Assembly: GCF_011009555.1 (NCBI RefSeq)
Contig: NZ_QXHD01000004.1
Coordinates: forward strand, 6,378,848-6,413,577
Direction of reading: 5' to 3'
Length of the DNA stretch: 34,730 nt
From: Adonisia turfae CCMR0081
GTDB lineage: Bacteria; Cyanobacteriota; Cyanobacteriia; Phormidesmidales; Phormidesmidaceae
Of this stretch, positions 8,058 to 18,400 are shown one piece after another (the first letter of the stretch is position 1; each line of letters begins with the position of its first letter). Both the position numbers and the translations under genes were made by a program. The notes beneath the pieces are model-generated. The model did not search any database, was not told the origin of the DNA, and saw only the letters and a program-made list of their open reading frames with translations.

Positions 8058-8549
8058 TTAGTCGGCTTGGGGCATAGGCAACATATAGAGTAAGTTAGCT
8101 AAAATTCCTTGAATACTCTCATGGGAATAGACAGCTTCTGAATGCGCCTTTAAACCTGGTTTCTGAAAAGAAGGGCGCTCTCCATTTATCTGTCCCCACT
8201 CCACCGCCACTTGGCGAGAAAACTCATATAGTATCTGGGGCTGCTCAACAATATCAGTCACAATTACTTGCAGTGCCACCAGCGGAGTATCTAAGTATTT
8301 ACCCACTCTCACATCGGTTTTAACCCAACGCTGCAAACAAGGCTGCAATGCCCCGTCTGGATCGTTTAAGCATTGTTCAATACATTCATTAATGGCCGCT
8401 AGCGCTCGTAAAGGGCGAGGCACCATCGCCTGGCTGCCCTTAAGAAACGAGCCTCCCTCGCGACCAATGGCTTCACCTAGACTAAATTTACGCTCTGCTC
8501 GAATTTCGCGTTGTAAGCCTGGAGGTAAGGGGTTTTCAGAAACAGTCAT
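8058..8549 (-). CDS. Conserved cyanobacterial-type hypothetical protein
   Basis: This 163-residue soluble protein is likely real: it is an isolated intergenic frame with an ATG start and balanced codon use, flanked by a divergent channel gene. It has a charged N-terminal region (REIRAERKFSLGEAIGREGGSFLKG) followed by helical and strand segments, including LQRWVKTDVRVGKYLDTPLVALQVIVTDI. No signal peptide, membrane span or catalytic motif is evident. I do not recognise a named family and propose no function. It is transcribed divergently from the channel gene across about 100 bp. Confidence 0.6.
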   Translation of the reverse strand: MTVSENPLPPGLQREIRAERKFSLGEAIGREGGSFLKGSQAMVPRPLRALAAINECIEQCLNDPDGALQPCLQRWVKTDVRVGKYLDTPLVALQVIVTDIVEQPQILYEFSRQVAVEWGQINGERPSFQKPGLKAHSEAVYSHESIQGILANLLYMLPMPQAD

Positions 8550-8650
8550 CAGACCAGCACTAGGATATCTAAAATCACCGTATCAGAATCACGCTAGTAT
8601 CCTCACGGTGGTTCATAATAACGGAACCTTATACGCATCTTGCTTAGTTC

Positions 8651-10771
8651 ATGGTCGGTGATAATGGCGAGCTCAGCCCCAGAACCTACATCCCCGATTT
8701 GTCGCCTTCGGCGGAGGTCCACAAAGATCACTTTATTGTGTGTGGTTTGGGCAGCTTAGGTCAGCAGATTATTCTGAATTTGACCAAGTTTAGTTTTGAT
8801 TCCTTTGAGGTCCAAATCGCCGGCATTGATCGGGCTCCGGTAACAGAGTGGGAAGTGGAGAACCTACCGGATATGCTCAGCCAGGTACCAATTGTGGGAG
8901 ACTGTCGCCGCGACCATGTGCTACAGGAAGCTGGCATTGAGCAATGCCGTGCCATCTTAATTGTCACAAGCGATGAAAGCACCAACGTACAAACCGCGAT
9001 CGCAGTACGACGATTAAATCCCCAAGTCCACATTATTGTGCGTTCGTCCCGCCATGGCCTCAATCAGTTACTCAATCGTCAGCTGGGTCGGTTCGTTGCC
9101 TTGGATGCGACGGAACTGCCAGCCATGACCTTTGCCCTGGCTGGGTTAGAGGATAATACCCTCAGTGTCTTTAATATTGATACGTTTCAGTTTCGGGTGG
9201 TGGAGCGGCAGATTACTGCCAGGGACCCGCAATATTGCAATATGCCAGTGCATCGGCTCCATCGCCAGCAAGTGCGACTGCTAAATTTAAAGCCCTTTAG
9301 CAATCCCCATCAGCCCATTGGTTGGGCAACCACAGCATCATCCATGTTTCATCGTTGGCAGCCCCACGTGCGGGTACAGGCTGGCGACCAGGTTGCGTAT
9401 GTGGAGGTGAAAACCCTCACCCACAGCCAGATTGAGCATATGCCTACACGGTCAGGGCCATGGTCAAAGTTACGCCAGGGCATTGGGGATGTGATCGATG
9501 GTGAATGGCGGAGGCGACTGTGGGGGTTTTGGCACAGTGCCAATCAGCAATCGTTGCGTCGAGTGGTTGCGATCGCACTCACCACCGCCCTAGTTCTCTG
9601 GACTACGGGCACTCTGCTGCTATATTTCAACATTCCCACCATCAGCTTTACCAAAGCCATTGTCTTAGGAGCCATTCTTATTCTCGGTGGCTATGGCGAT
9701 GTCTTCGGCGGCTTTGAAGACAGCGGTGCCCAAGGGTGGGTGCTACTGACCTGTCTGCTCATTGCCACAGTCAGTTTATTGATGGTGATCGGTGTTTTGG
9801 GTTTATTGGCAGACCAGCTACTCAGTTCTCGCTTTGAATTTCTACAGCGTCGCCCCAAAGTACCTAAGAAAAACCATGTCATTGTGGTCGGGCTGGGACG
9901 GGTGGGCAAACGAGTGGTCCGCATTTTGCAGGATCTACGCCAGCCTCTAGTGGCCATCACCCATCATTTAGACAGCCCGGCTTTGCGTAATCAAATTCCC
10001 CTACTAGAGGGACCCATGCTGCAACAGCTGCAAGAGGCCCATCTGTCCACAGCCCGGAGCGTCATCGCGGTCACTGATGATCCGGTCCTCAACCTTGAGG
10101 TGGCACTACTGGCAGCAGAAGCTCTAGAAAATGAGAAACGACCGTTTACACCGGTCATTCGTACCCTGAGCCAGTTATTTAGCGACAATATTAAAGCGTT
10201 TTTACCCCAGGCCCGCTCGTTTTCAGTCTATGCCCTATCGGCAGAAGCCTTTGCCGGGGCTGCCTTTGGAGAAAATATTTTAGGTCTGTTTAGGCTTAAT
10301 CAACAGACGATTCTGATTACGGAATATGCCATCGAGTATGGCGATACCCTTAATGGAAAACCCTTGGCAGAGATTGCCTATGGCTATGGTGTTGTTCCGA
10401 TCTTGTTGCGTCAGCGTCAGCCTAGTAAACAGTATCAAGACTATCCAATGCCCTCGGATGATTTACGAGTGCATCTCGGAGATAAGCTGTATGTACTCTC
10501 CTCCATCAATGGATTACGCCGTATAGAACGAGGAGAAATGACCCCCCCCCGTCAGTGGCTGTTAGAAGTAGATTCCCCCCTAAATCCCACCATGCTGTCA
10601 GAAGCCGGTAGCCTGCTAGCAAAGCTATCCAATGTGCAGCTAGACAAGTGTCGCCAACTGATGAAAACTCTCCCCAATACGCTACAGCTGTCCCTTTATG
10701 ATTACCAGGCCCATCGCCTGATGCAAGAACTAAAACGATGCGTTCCCATTCGCCTCTCGCCTCTCAAGTAG
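8651..10771 (+). CDS. Two-TM potassium-channel-like protein flanked by two RCK/TrkA domains
   Basis: This 706-residue protein has an unusual order. An N-terminal TrkA-N/RCK Rossmann domain (HFIVCGLGSLGQQI, residues about 26-250) is followed by membrane span 1 (about 303-326), a pore loop with GGYGD (346-350), membrane span 2 (about 361-388), and a second TrkA-N/RCK domain (NHVIVVGLGRVGK, about 407-640). GGYGD replaces the canonical TVGYGD filter of K+ channels. RCK domains gate channels in response to NAD(H), nucleotides or Ca2+. The protein likely sits in the plasma membrane and assembles as a multimer. K+ selectivity is inferred from the partial filter. The start is the ATG at 8651, with weak Shine-Dalgarno support. 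Confidence 0.85.
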   Translation: MVGDNGELSPRTYIPDLSPSAEVHKDHFIVCGLGSLGQQIILNLTKFSFDSFEVQIAGIDRAPVTEWEVENLPDMLSQVPIVGDCRRDHVLQEAGIEQCRAILIVTSDESTNVQTAIAVRRLNPQVHIIVRSSRHGLNQLLNRQLGRFVALDATELPAMTFALAGLEDNTLSVFNIDTFQFRVVERQITARDPQYCNMPVHRLHRQQVRLLNLKPFSNPHQPIGWATTASSMFHRWQPHVRVQAGDQVAYVEVKTLTHSQIEHMPTRSGPWSKLRQGIGDVIDGEWRRRLWGFWHSANQQSLRRVVAIALTTALVLWTTGTLLLYFNIPTISFTKAIVLGAILILGGYGDVFGGFEDSGAQGWVLLTCLLIATVSLLMVIGVLGLLADQLLSSRFEFLQRRPKVPKKNHVIVVGLGRVGKRVVRILQDLRQPLVAITHHLDSPALRNQIPLLEGPMLQQLQEAHLSTARSVIAVTDDPVLNLEVALLAAEALENEKRPFTPVIRTLSQLFSDNIKAFLPQARSFSVYALSAEAFAGAAFGENILGLFRLNQQTILITEYAIEYGDTLNGKPLAEIAYGYGVVPILLRQRQPSKQYQDYPMPSDDLRVHLGDKLYVLSSINGLRRIERGEMTPPRQWLLEVDSPLNPTMLSEAGSLLAKLSNVQLDKCRQLMKTLPNTLQLSLYDYQAHRLMQELKRCVPIRLSPLK

Positions 10772-10829
10772 GAGGTATTGATTAAGGTTAGTAGGAGAGT
10801 GATCTGAATTTTGTATAAACGCGGTTTGT

Positions 10830-10931
10830 TTAGAGATAAAAGCGTTCTGGGAACAGGATAGCAAAATGCGACAAAGCAGCTCGCCAATTTTTAATCGGAG
10901 ACACGATTGGGTTCTCTTTCTTACGGGCCAT
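10830..10931 (-). CDS. Possible 33-residue small ORF
   Basis: An ATG-started frame encodes 33 residues: MARKKENPIVSPIKNWRAAL, then SHFAILFPERFYL. It lies in the 225-bp gap between the channel gene and the 3' end of the TIR-WD40 gene, so if transcribed it could be the tail of that transcript. An AAGAGA lies upstream of the ATG. No family is recognised and chance occurrence is quite possible. Confidence 0.2.
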   Translation of the reverse strand: MARKKENPIVSPIKNWRAALSHFAILFPERFYL

Positions 10932-10996
10932 GGAGCGATCTCTTGATGTATATGGATGATAGATCGCTTACACAAAAATCAATACACTCTCCTGAT

Positions 10997-13900
10997 CTAC
11001 GATGCCTGACGACAGTACTTCTGAATCTCTTCAGGAGCCTCGTCATGGGTCTCTAAATAGCCCTCTAGCCAATTACAGCTTTGGTTCAGCATTTTATCCA
11101 ACAGCTGGGTTTTACCCCCACTAATATCTAAATCTAAATCCCACAACAATAATCGATCGTCTTCTCCTACAGTGGCGATTAGCGTTTTATCTCGACTCAT
11201 GCTCAGGTTGGTTACCCGATCTTGGTGTCCTCGCAGAGTGGTAACCAATTCCCCTTTAGATAACGACCATAGCTTTACCGTATGATCATAGCTACCAGTG
11301 GCAATCAAGTCATTCTGTTCATCATGGCTAAATTGAATCGATACAACGCCATCTTTATGCCCTTCCAGGGTGTTGAGCAATTTTCCATCTGTGCTCCAAA
11401 GCTTTGCTGTACCATCCGCACTGGCGGTGGCGATAGTTTTACCATCGGGGCTATAGGCGACTTTATGCACCCATCCCTTATGCCCTTCTATGCGCCTGGG
11501 CACCTGTCCCTCAAATCTGTCTGTGGCATTAATTTTGTTGTCGGGATCATAAATGATTTCGTAGACTTTGCCATTGTCCGCGTTCTCTCCCAATTTTCCA
11601 TCCAGGTTCCACAGGTTGACAAAGTGTGCCCAGCCAGAGGTGGCCAGGGTTTTATTGTCGTCACTAAAGGCGATGCTCAATACATCCTTGGGAAAATCAA
11701 CAATCTTGGTGACCAAGGTGCCGTCCCGTCGCCAAATGTATACCGAACGATCCGCCGCTCCTGTGGCAATAAACTGACCATCGGGGCTAAAGGTGACCGC
11801 ATAAACAGGTCCTTTGTGTCCTTCTAAAGTGGTTAGTAATTTACCATTGCGGTCCCACAGCTTAGCGGTGTAGTCTGAGCTCGCCGATGCCAGAATTTCT
11901 CCGTCTGGACTGTAGCTTAACTCCCAAATTACAGAGTCATGGCCAGACAAGGTCTTGATTGGCTCACCTTTACGGTTCCATAATCGAATATTATTGTCAG
12001 CCCCCGCCGATGCAATCACTTGATCATCAGGGGAAAAGACAACGCTGTAGACATTGGCCTGGTGATCCCGTAGGGAGGTAATCAGGGGTCTATCTAATTC
12101 CCATAGGCGAATGGTGCGATCGCCACCGGCTGACACTAGCAAGCCATCCTCATTAAAATGGACTCTGTGGATCTGAGCACTGTGGCCAAATACGGTGGCA
12201 ACCGGCTCCCCAGCCAACGTCCAAGTTCTAACCGTTTTATCCCAGCTGCCAGAGGCTAGAAACTTTCCATCCGGGCTAAAGCTCACATCGTATACCAGGG
12301 CATTGTGACCCCGGATTTCTCGAATGGGTTGTCCGGTTGCACTCCACAGACGGATGGTTTCATCCCAACTAGCTGATGCCAGGGTTTGACTATCCGGGCT
12401 AAAGGCCAGTCCTTTAACTTCAGCATTATGGCCCCGCAAGGTTTTAAGTGGTTTACCATCGGGGGTATACAGACGAATGCTACGGTCATCTGCCCCTGAT
12501 GCGAGTAATTTGCCATCGGGGCTAAACTTAACCACCCGAACCGCTGCGATGTGCTGGGTGAGCTCTTTAAGGGGCATGCCGTCTTGTTGCCAAAGCCGGA
12601 CACTTTTATCTTCACTGGCCGATGCTAATGTGCGTCCATCGGTTGCAAATGCCACGGATGTGATCGGTCCAGTATGGCCTTCCAGAGTGGTTAACAACTC
12701 ATTTTGTGCGCCTAGTTGTCGAATCTGAATCTGGCTATTTTCTAGACCCATGGCCAATCGTTCTCCATCGGGGCTAAAGGCCACACTGAGCACCTGGGTA
12801 TCATCCACTTTAATTTCTGCTAACTGATTGCCATTGATGCCCCAAACACGAGCGGTGCCATCGGCACTGGCGGAGGCAATCATTTGACCATCGTTGCTAA
12901 CGGCGGTATCCCAGATGATGCCATCGTGGCCCTCTAATCGATTACGTTCCTGCACCCAAAAGACAGCTTGCTGTAGCGTGGTGACCACCAGGGCGCTATC
13001 GGAATGCGTTCGCTCATTATTTTTAATGGCAATGCCCGCCAGTGTCGCCTCTAGAAGTGCCTCAAAGGGCTGATGGGAGGCGAACAGGGCCAATGAGGTT
13101 TCGGTCTGGGCCAATACCGTTTTGTCTTCAGCTATTGTTTGTTGTTCTTCGGCTCGCGCTCGCTGTGCCAGGGCTTCTTGCTGGTTTCTTTTAGCTTCTA
13201 GTCTTGCTTGATTGGCGATTATACCAAGTGCGATCGCAACCAAAGAAATACAACCAATTACCCCCATACCAATTTGCTGCAAGCGAATTGCAGAACGCTG
13301 CCGACGAATCTCTTCAGACGCCGATGCCGTCACAAAATCTTGCTGTAGCCGGGTCGGCTGCGGTGTCTTTCCCTCAGCCTCTAATAGCCAGGTCTCTGTT
13401 TCCCGACGGGCTTTACCCCTGAGCAAAAGACTCTCATCACGATCCTGCTGATCCCAGTCTAGAGCTTGCACTAACAAGCGAGTATGAAAGCGAGTATAGG
13501 CTGGATCCGTTTCTAATGCCCGCAGCAATGTACTCAGGTTTGTCTTAAAGTCTTTCTTTTTACTGTGGAAATCAATCCACTGTATGGCTTCCAGGGCAGG
13601 ATGCAACTCCTTAGTATTGACACGCTCATATAGCACCGTCAACATACGTTTATTTAAACTCCGGGCATAGTCGACTTCATCAGCACAGTAGGGAGACTGA
13701 ATCGAACGAGGAGAAATAATAAACAGAAAGTGATCGGCACCTTCAATGCCATTGAAAATCTCTTCTTTATAGTTAGCAGCACCAGCCACAATACTCTCTT
13801 GATCAAACCAGGTGGTTTTACCATGGACCTGGAGCTCTTCATTTAGCTCACGGGCAAAGTCAGCATCTGCTCTGGAGTAAGAAATAAAGACATCAATGGA

Positions 13901-15229
13901 TTGATTGGGAGGTTGTTGTAAACTCTCTTTAATAAACTCTTCTTGCAGCGGTAGTAGTCCTTGCTGGCCATGTTTACGGGCAACCTTAAGCCAGGCCTCT
14001 GCATGACGTAAGCTATGGTTCCGCAGTAATAGGCTTTTATTCTGCTCATTACGCTGCCACTTAAGGGCCTTTACCAGTAGCTGTTTGTGCCGCTGATAAT
14101 AGTCGCCATTCTCCTGCAACTGCTTGACCAGTTTAGCGATGTCTCTCCCATAGGCACTGCCATCAATATCATTTTCGTTGACAAAATTAATAAATTGAAT
14201 GGCCCGCAAATCGTCAGCCATCAGGTTTAGATCAAACTCACGCATCCTTAGCGGAATTATTTTCTTATTTAATTTGCGAGCATAGTCCAGTTCTTGCTGG
14301 CAATATTTAGACTCAAGGGACTTGGGAGACATCAAATAGACCATGTAGCTGGCCTCTTCAATGCCTTTATTAATTTCCGTCTGGAAGTCACCCCCTACTC
14401 GAATATCAGTGCGGTTAATCCAGGTGGTAAACCCTTCTCGCATTAAGGCCAACCGTAGTCTATCCATTAACTCCCGATCTTGCTCAGAATAGGAGAGGAA
14501 AACATCGGTCATTAGACCGTTGGCATTTTTGATGCTTTCTGTAATAAATTCACAGTGCAACGCTGTGGGTTCACAGGGGGCCTGTTGTTCTGCGTTGAAT
14601 TTTTGCCTTAGCCAACGTTCGGCCTGCTGCCGGTTTTGCCCAATTAACAGGTATTGTGATTGTCTTTGATGGCGCTGCCAGGCTAAGGATTGAGCCAGCA
14701 GTGTAGTATGTTGGTGCACATAGTCCTGCTGTCGTTCAAAAATATCGAGCAGGCCCTGGAACGATGTTTGAAAATCATCAATGCCCTCTCGGAAGTATAC
14801 CCAGTTAATTTTGCTGATAATTGGGTGCATGTTAGGGAAGCTAGAGTGCAGCCCCTTTGCCTGATAGTCTTGCCAATCGGCCTCTGTACCGTTGGGATGG
14901 CGCGACTGCCAGGTATCGCGATCAATGCTTTCCACATGGAGTAGGGGAATGATGCGCTTCCCCAACCGCAACGCGTGCTCAACTTCTAGACGGCAGTAAG
15001 GTGAATTGACCGAATGGGGGGCAATTACAAATAGAAAGTTTTGGCTGCGCTCAATGCCATCGTCAATCTGATTTTGATAGTCCACTCCCAAGGGAATGTC
15101 GTCAAAATCAAACCAGACTTCTAGCCCCTGCTGTACGAGACAGTTATTTAACTTGCTTGCAAATATTTTGCTATCGGCTCTGCCATAGGAGATAAATGCA
15201 TCCTGTAAAGCAAATGTAGCTGATGACAT
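10997..15229 (-). CDS. Three-TIR, one-TM, 14-repeat WD40 protein
   Basis: This 1410-residue protein has three TIR modules (start motifs AFISYGRADS near 12, VFLSYSEQD near 244, VFISYSRAD near 448). Each is followed by an 80-90-residue helical linker of the form YxxxHxxLLxxALxWxR...LLxxxxxxxAxxWL...LxxxFIxxS. The glutamate at the TIR NADase position is kept in all three: E82 (SPYCRLE), E313 (SKYCQQE) and E518 (SPYCADE). Then come one membrane span (about 652-672), a charged coiled-coil (about 675-710) and 14 WD40 repeats from about 765 to 1370, enough for two seven-bladed propellers. Likely role: a membrane-anchored sensor whose propellers bind a ligand or partner, coupled to TIR NADase or scaffold activity. 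It is the last gene of the same-strand island. Confidence 0.92.
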   Translation of the reverse strand: MSSATFALQDAFISYGRADSKIFASKLNNCLVQQGLEVWFDFDDIPLGVDYQNQIDDGIERSQNFLFVIAPHSVNSPYCRLEVEHALRLGKRIIPLLHVESIDRDTWQSRHPNGTEADWQDYQAKGLHSSFPNMHPIISKINWVYFREGIDDFQTSFQGLLDIFERQQDYVHQHTTLLAQSLAWQRHQRQSQYLLIGQNRQQAERWLRQKFNAEQQAPCEPTALHCEFITESIKNANGLMTDVFLSYSEQDRELMDRLRLALMREGFTTWINRTDIRVGGDFQTEINKGIEEASYMVYLMSPKSLESKYCQQELDYARKLNKKIIPLRMREFDLNLMADDLRAIQFINFVNENDIDGSAYGRDIAKLVKQLQENGDYYQRHKQLLVKALKWQRNEQNKSLLLRNHSLRHAEAWLKVARKHGQQGLLPLQEEFIKESLQQPPNQSIDVFISYSRADADFARELNEELQVHGKTTWFDQESIVAGAANYKEEIFNGIEGADHFLFIISPRSIQSPYCADEVDYARSLNKRMLTVLYERVNTKELHPALEAIQWIDFHSKKKDFKTNLSTLLRALETDPAYTRFHTRLLVQALDWDQQDRDESLLLRGKARRETETWLLEAEGKTPQPTRLQQDFVTASASEEIRRQRSAIRLQQIGMGVIGCISLVAIALGIIANQARLEAKRNQQEALAQRARAEEQQTIAEDKTVLAQTETSLALFASHQPFEALLEATLAGIAIKNNERTHSDSALVVTTLQQAVFWVQERNRLEGHDGIIWDTAVSNDGQMIASASADGTARVWGINGNQLAEIKVDDTQVLSVAFSPDGERLAMGLENSQIQIRQLGAQNELLTTLEGHTGPITSVAFATDGRTLASASEDKSVRLWQQDGMPLKELTQHIAAVRVVKFSPDGKLLASGADDRSIRLYTPDGKPLKTLRGHNAEVKGLAFSPDSQTLASASWDETIRLWSATGQPIREIRGHNALVYDVSFSPDGKFLASGSWDKTVRTWTLAGEPVATVFGHSAQIHRVHFNEDGLLVSAGGDRTIRLWELDRPLITSLRDHQANVYSVVFSPDDQVIASAGADNNIRLWNRKGEPIKTLSGHDSVIWELSYSPDGEILASASSDYTAKLWDRNGKLLTTLEGHKGPVYAVTFSPDGQFIATGAADRSVYIWRRDGTLVTKIVDFPKDVLSIAFSDDNKTLATSGWAHFVNLWNLDGKLGENADNGKVYEIIYDPDNKINATDRFEGQVPRRIEGHKGWVHKVAYSPDGKTIATASADGTAKLWSTDGKLLNTLEGHKDGVVSIQFSHDEQNDLIATGSYDHTVKLWSLSKGELVTTLRGHQDRVTNLSMSRDKTLIATVGEDDRLLLWDLDLDISGGKTQLLDKMLNQSCNWLEGYLETHDEAPEEIQKYCRQAS

Positions 15230-15471
15230 GGAATTTCAAGAATTATTCAAGATTTCACCCAATCAGCAACAGGTGGTAGATGTGCTGATGCGCCATAACC
15301 GTATATTGTCTATACGCAGGTGCTGTTTTTTACATTAATAGCTTGTTTACAAGTAAATGAAACCCTGTTTGGCGAATCTCTAAGGTGAGTTAACACATAT
15401 AAAGAAACGCCTTGCTCGTATACCTATACTTACTATATGTGGGCTCAGACCCCTTGTATACCCACAATGCT
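15230..15471 (-). promoter_or_regulatory. Upstream region of the TIR-WD40 gene
   Basis: This 242-bp non-coding gap lies between the TPS-CHAT stop and the TIR-WD40 start. It is AT-rich and holds two GTATAC palindromes about 30 bp apart (near 15419 and 15457). It may carry an internal promoter, so the TIR-WD40 gene might be transcribed separately from the rest of the island. I cannot assign promoter boxes with confidence. Confidence 0.3.
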
Positions 15472-18400
15472 TTACCAGGGGCTCCCTACTAGACTAAATG
15501 CAGCCCAATAGTAGGGGTGGCTAAAGTCCCGCTGACCTTCAATCACTAGCTCAACGGGTAGTTTTTGGGCCTCACCCAGGCCCTTGAGCTGATCACCATC
15601 CACGAAAATATCACCACGGATCATGGCTAGCTGCGCCTGACGCAGGGCATCTGCCTTAATGATGGGCTGGCTTTCTTGCAATTGCCGATAAAATTCAATC
15701 ATCAGGGCTGCTGAAGCCGCATCACTCACATTCCACAAACTGGCAATGGAGGTTTTAGCACCGGCCAGTACCGCAAAACCGGCAAACCCAAGCTCAGCAG
15801 AACGATTGCCTAAAGCAGTTTGACAGGCACTCAGGGTCAGCAGTTCCACCGGGGGCTGATTGAGGCCCAGGGTACGCATTTGGTCTAAGCTCAACCGTTC
15901 GTTGTAAAGGTAAAGATAGGACTTGGATAAGTCTCCTACGTTAAATTCGCCATGGGTGGCTAGGTGAATAATGCCATAGGGACTTTGCTGGCGTTCCCCC
16001 TTCAGCTGGTTGACGCTAAAGGCACTACCTTCTAAGACCTTACTCGTCCATTCAGATGCGATCGCATCTAACTCCACCGGCACCCCTGGCAAAGCCGCCT
16101 GATCGACAAACGTAGACGTTCCAGCTATCAGCGCACTGACATTACTAATGTCCTGATAGGTCAAGTCCGTCAGGCTCAGACTCGGCATCAGCCCAATGTT
16201 GTAATTTTGGATAATGAAATTTTCACCATCATGCAGGGTAGCTAATGGCAAAGAACGCAGCCCTGCATCGGTCACAAAACTGAGCGTGTCAATATTTTGT
16301 GCCTCTAGGTGAGTTTGCATAGGCGCAATCAGCCATTGGTAAAGTTGCTGGGCAGACCTGAGATAGCTAGTATCCCTTCGACCAGCACGGGTCGGTATGG
16401 ACACCTGACGGCGCAAGCGCTGGGCCATCGTCAGAATCTCCTGACGTGTGACATCCAGGGCAATAAACACTGGGTCTCCCTCTGCCGTAATCAAAAACAG
16501 TTCCAGGGGAGCTGATGGATCGGGAATCGTTAGGACGTTGCCCGCTTCATCAGTCTCTCCATCCAGACCAAAAACGGCATAAACCAACGCTGGTCGCCTA
16601 CCCGTTTGCTGTTGTATTGTCAACAGCTGACGTTGAGCATTGACCAACTCTACTGTTTCTGTCGACGGATCTAAATCCAGTTGCAGATAGTCATTAAACT
16701 CAGAGGTGAGGCGGTCTTCAAGTTGTGCAAATTGTTGCTCCACTGTGGAGGTGCCAGATTGCCCCACATCCACTGGTAAAGGATTGGAACGCACATCCTC
16801 ATCCACCAATGGGTCAGTAACATTGTCTGGCTCTTCTGGCTCTTCTTCTGGCGGCGGCGGTGGCGGTGACGGCGCAATTTCTGTCAGAATTTTAATATTG
16901 CCAATGTCCTCACCTCCATCAAATGGTTCCTCTATCACCACATCAGAGAGAGTCAACGTTCCTGTCGTAATATCGCCTTCAGTACCATTGACTGCGCTAC
17001 CACCACCAATAATAAAGGGGGTTTCCGTACTACCGCCATTATGGGAAATGGTAATATTGCCATTAGTGTTGCCGCCCTCTGTCAAAATTGTGGTGGACGA
17101 AGGCAACAAAACTCCGATACCTCGAACAAAGCCGTCAAATGATTCGATATTGACCTCTCCACCTTCGGCAGTAGCACTGCTAGCATCAATCGAACTAAAA
17201 ACAATATCGCTGTCCGCAATCAGGTCAACGTTGCCTGCCAATTGAGCTATTTCACTACCATTCAAGGTACTTGTATCAATCTCACCAACTTGGATAGATG
17301 TTTGTGATTCAATAAAAATGTCACCACCGGCACTAATAGCACTCGTGACAATGTTGTTTATATTAACAGCACCATCAGCTTGAATCGTTATATCTCCCCC
17401 TCCTAGAGGCGATGTCAGGAATTCTACCGATTCAGTTAATCGAGCCTGTGCTGTTTGAATCGGTGTAGATATGGTGACGGAGCCTTCTGAAGCTTGGATA
17501 TCCACATCTCCAGACGATGTAATGAGATTACCCGTGACATTAATATCACCTTGAAACGATTCAATAATTAGCGTCCCATCACCAAGACTGATATCACCGT
17601 CAACCGTAATCTGTTCATTAGCCTCAAGAGTGAGATCTAAATCATTGGGATCAGGCACTTCAAAAGTCTCGGGTACTTCATCAGGGCCAATGCGGATCTC
17701 AGGTCTAGTCGCTTGACCATCGGTAATATCAGCTAAAATTTGGATCTCACCTTCAGCGATCAAACGTAAGCTACTGTCAGCATCAGCATTGTCATAATCC
17801 AGAGGCACTTCCAAAATAATGTTGCCTTCCCCTGGTGTATCACCGGTAGTGCGGACTTCAATATTTCCCCCTTCGGCAAGAGCGCTTTCAATCAGCTCTA
17901 CACCTAATGTGGCATCAGTGGTTAGAGCCCCAACTTCAAAGGGATTGGTAGGGCTCACATTAGTCGCACCAGTCCCATCTACAATACGAATATTAGCCGG
18001 ATCCAATAACCACAAGCCACCTGCACCGTTCGCCGCCGTAATATCTGGTGTGGTGCGAATATCCAACAGGGTCAAACCACTGGTTTCAATAAAGCCGCCA
18101 TCTCCGCCATTATTGCCACCACGAGCAAATAACTGGCCAGCTATCCGCAAAAGATTCGTGCCCCAAGCAACAATCTTTCCACCGTCACCATTGTCTCGCG
18201 CATCGGCCCTAACAACAGAAGTCTCATCAATGAATGTGGTGGTTGCATTCGGAACACTGCCCTGCCCTAACTGATCGCCACCAATGAGAACTGTGCCGCC
18301 ACCCGTCTCTCCTGAAGCGTCCACAGAGGCATCCACAAGCGCAATCTGCTCACCCAGAATCCCGATATTGCCGCCGTTATCTGCTTCTAGCTGGCCACTG

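Noticed and set aside
10730..10975. 81-codon minus-strand frame downstream of the TIR-WD40 gene
   Set aside because: It overlaps the channel gene's 3' end and has low-quality composition. A different short frame here (10830-10931) is listed only as a weak candidate.
11282..11827. 181-codon plus-strand open frame inside the WD40 region
   Set aside because: It is antisense to highly repetitive WD40 coding sequence, which often leaves long shadow frames.
15412..15426. 15-nt sequence TTGCTCGTATACCTA shared with 28756-28770 upstream of the SLOG gene
   Set aside because: About one such 15-nt match is expected by chance in a window this size, and the two copies have opposite orientation relative to their genes.
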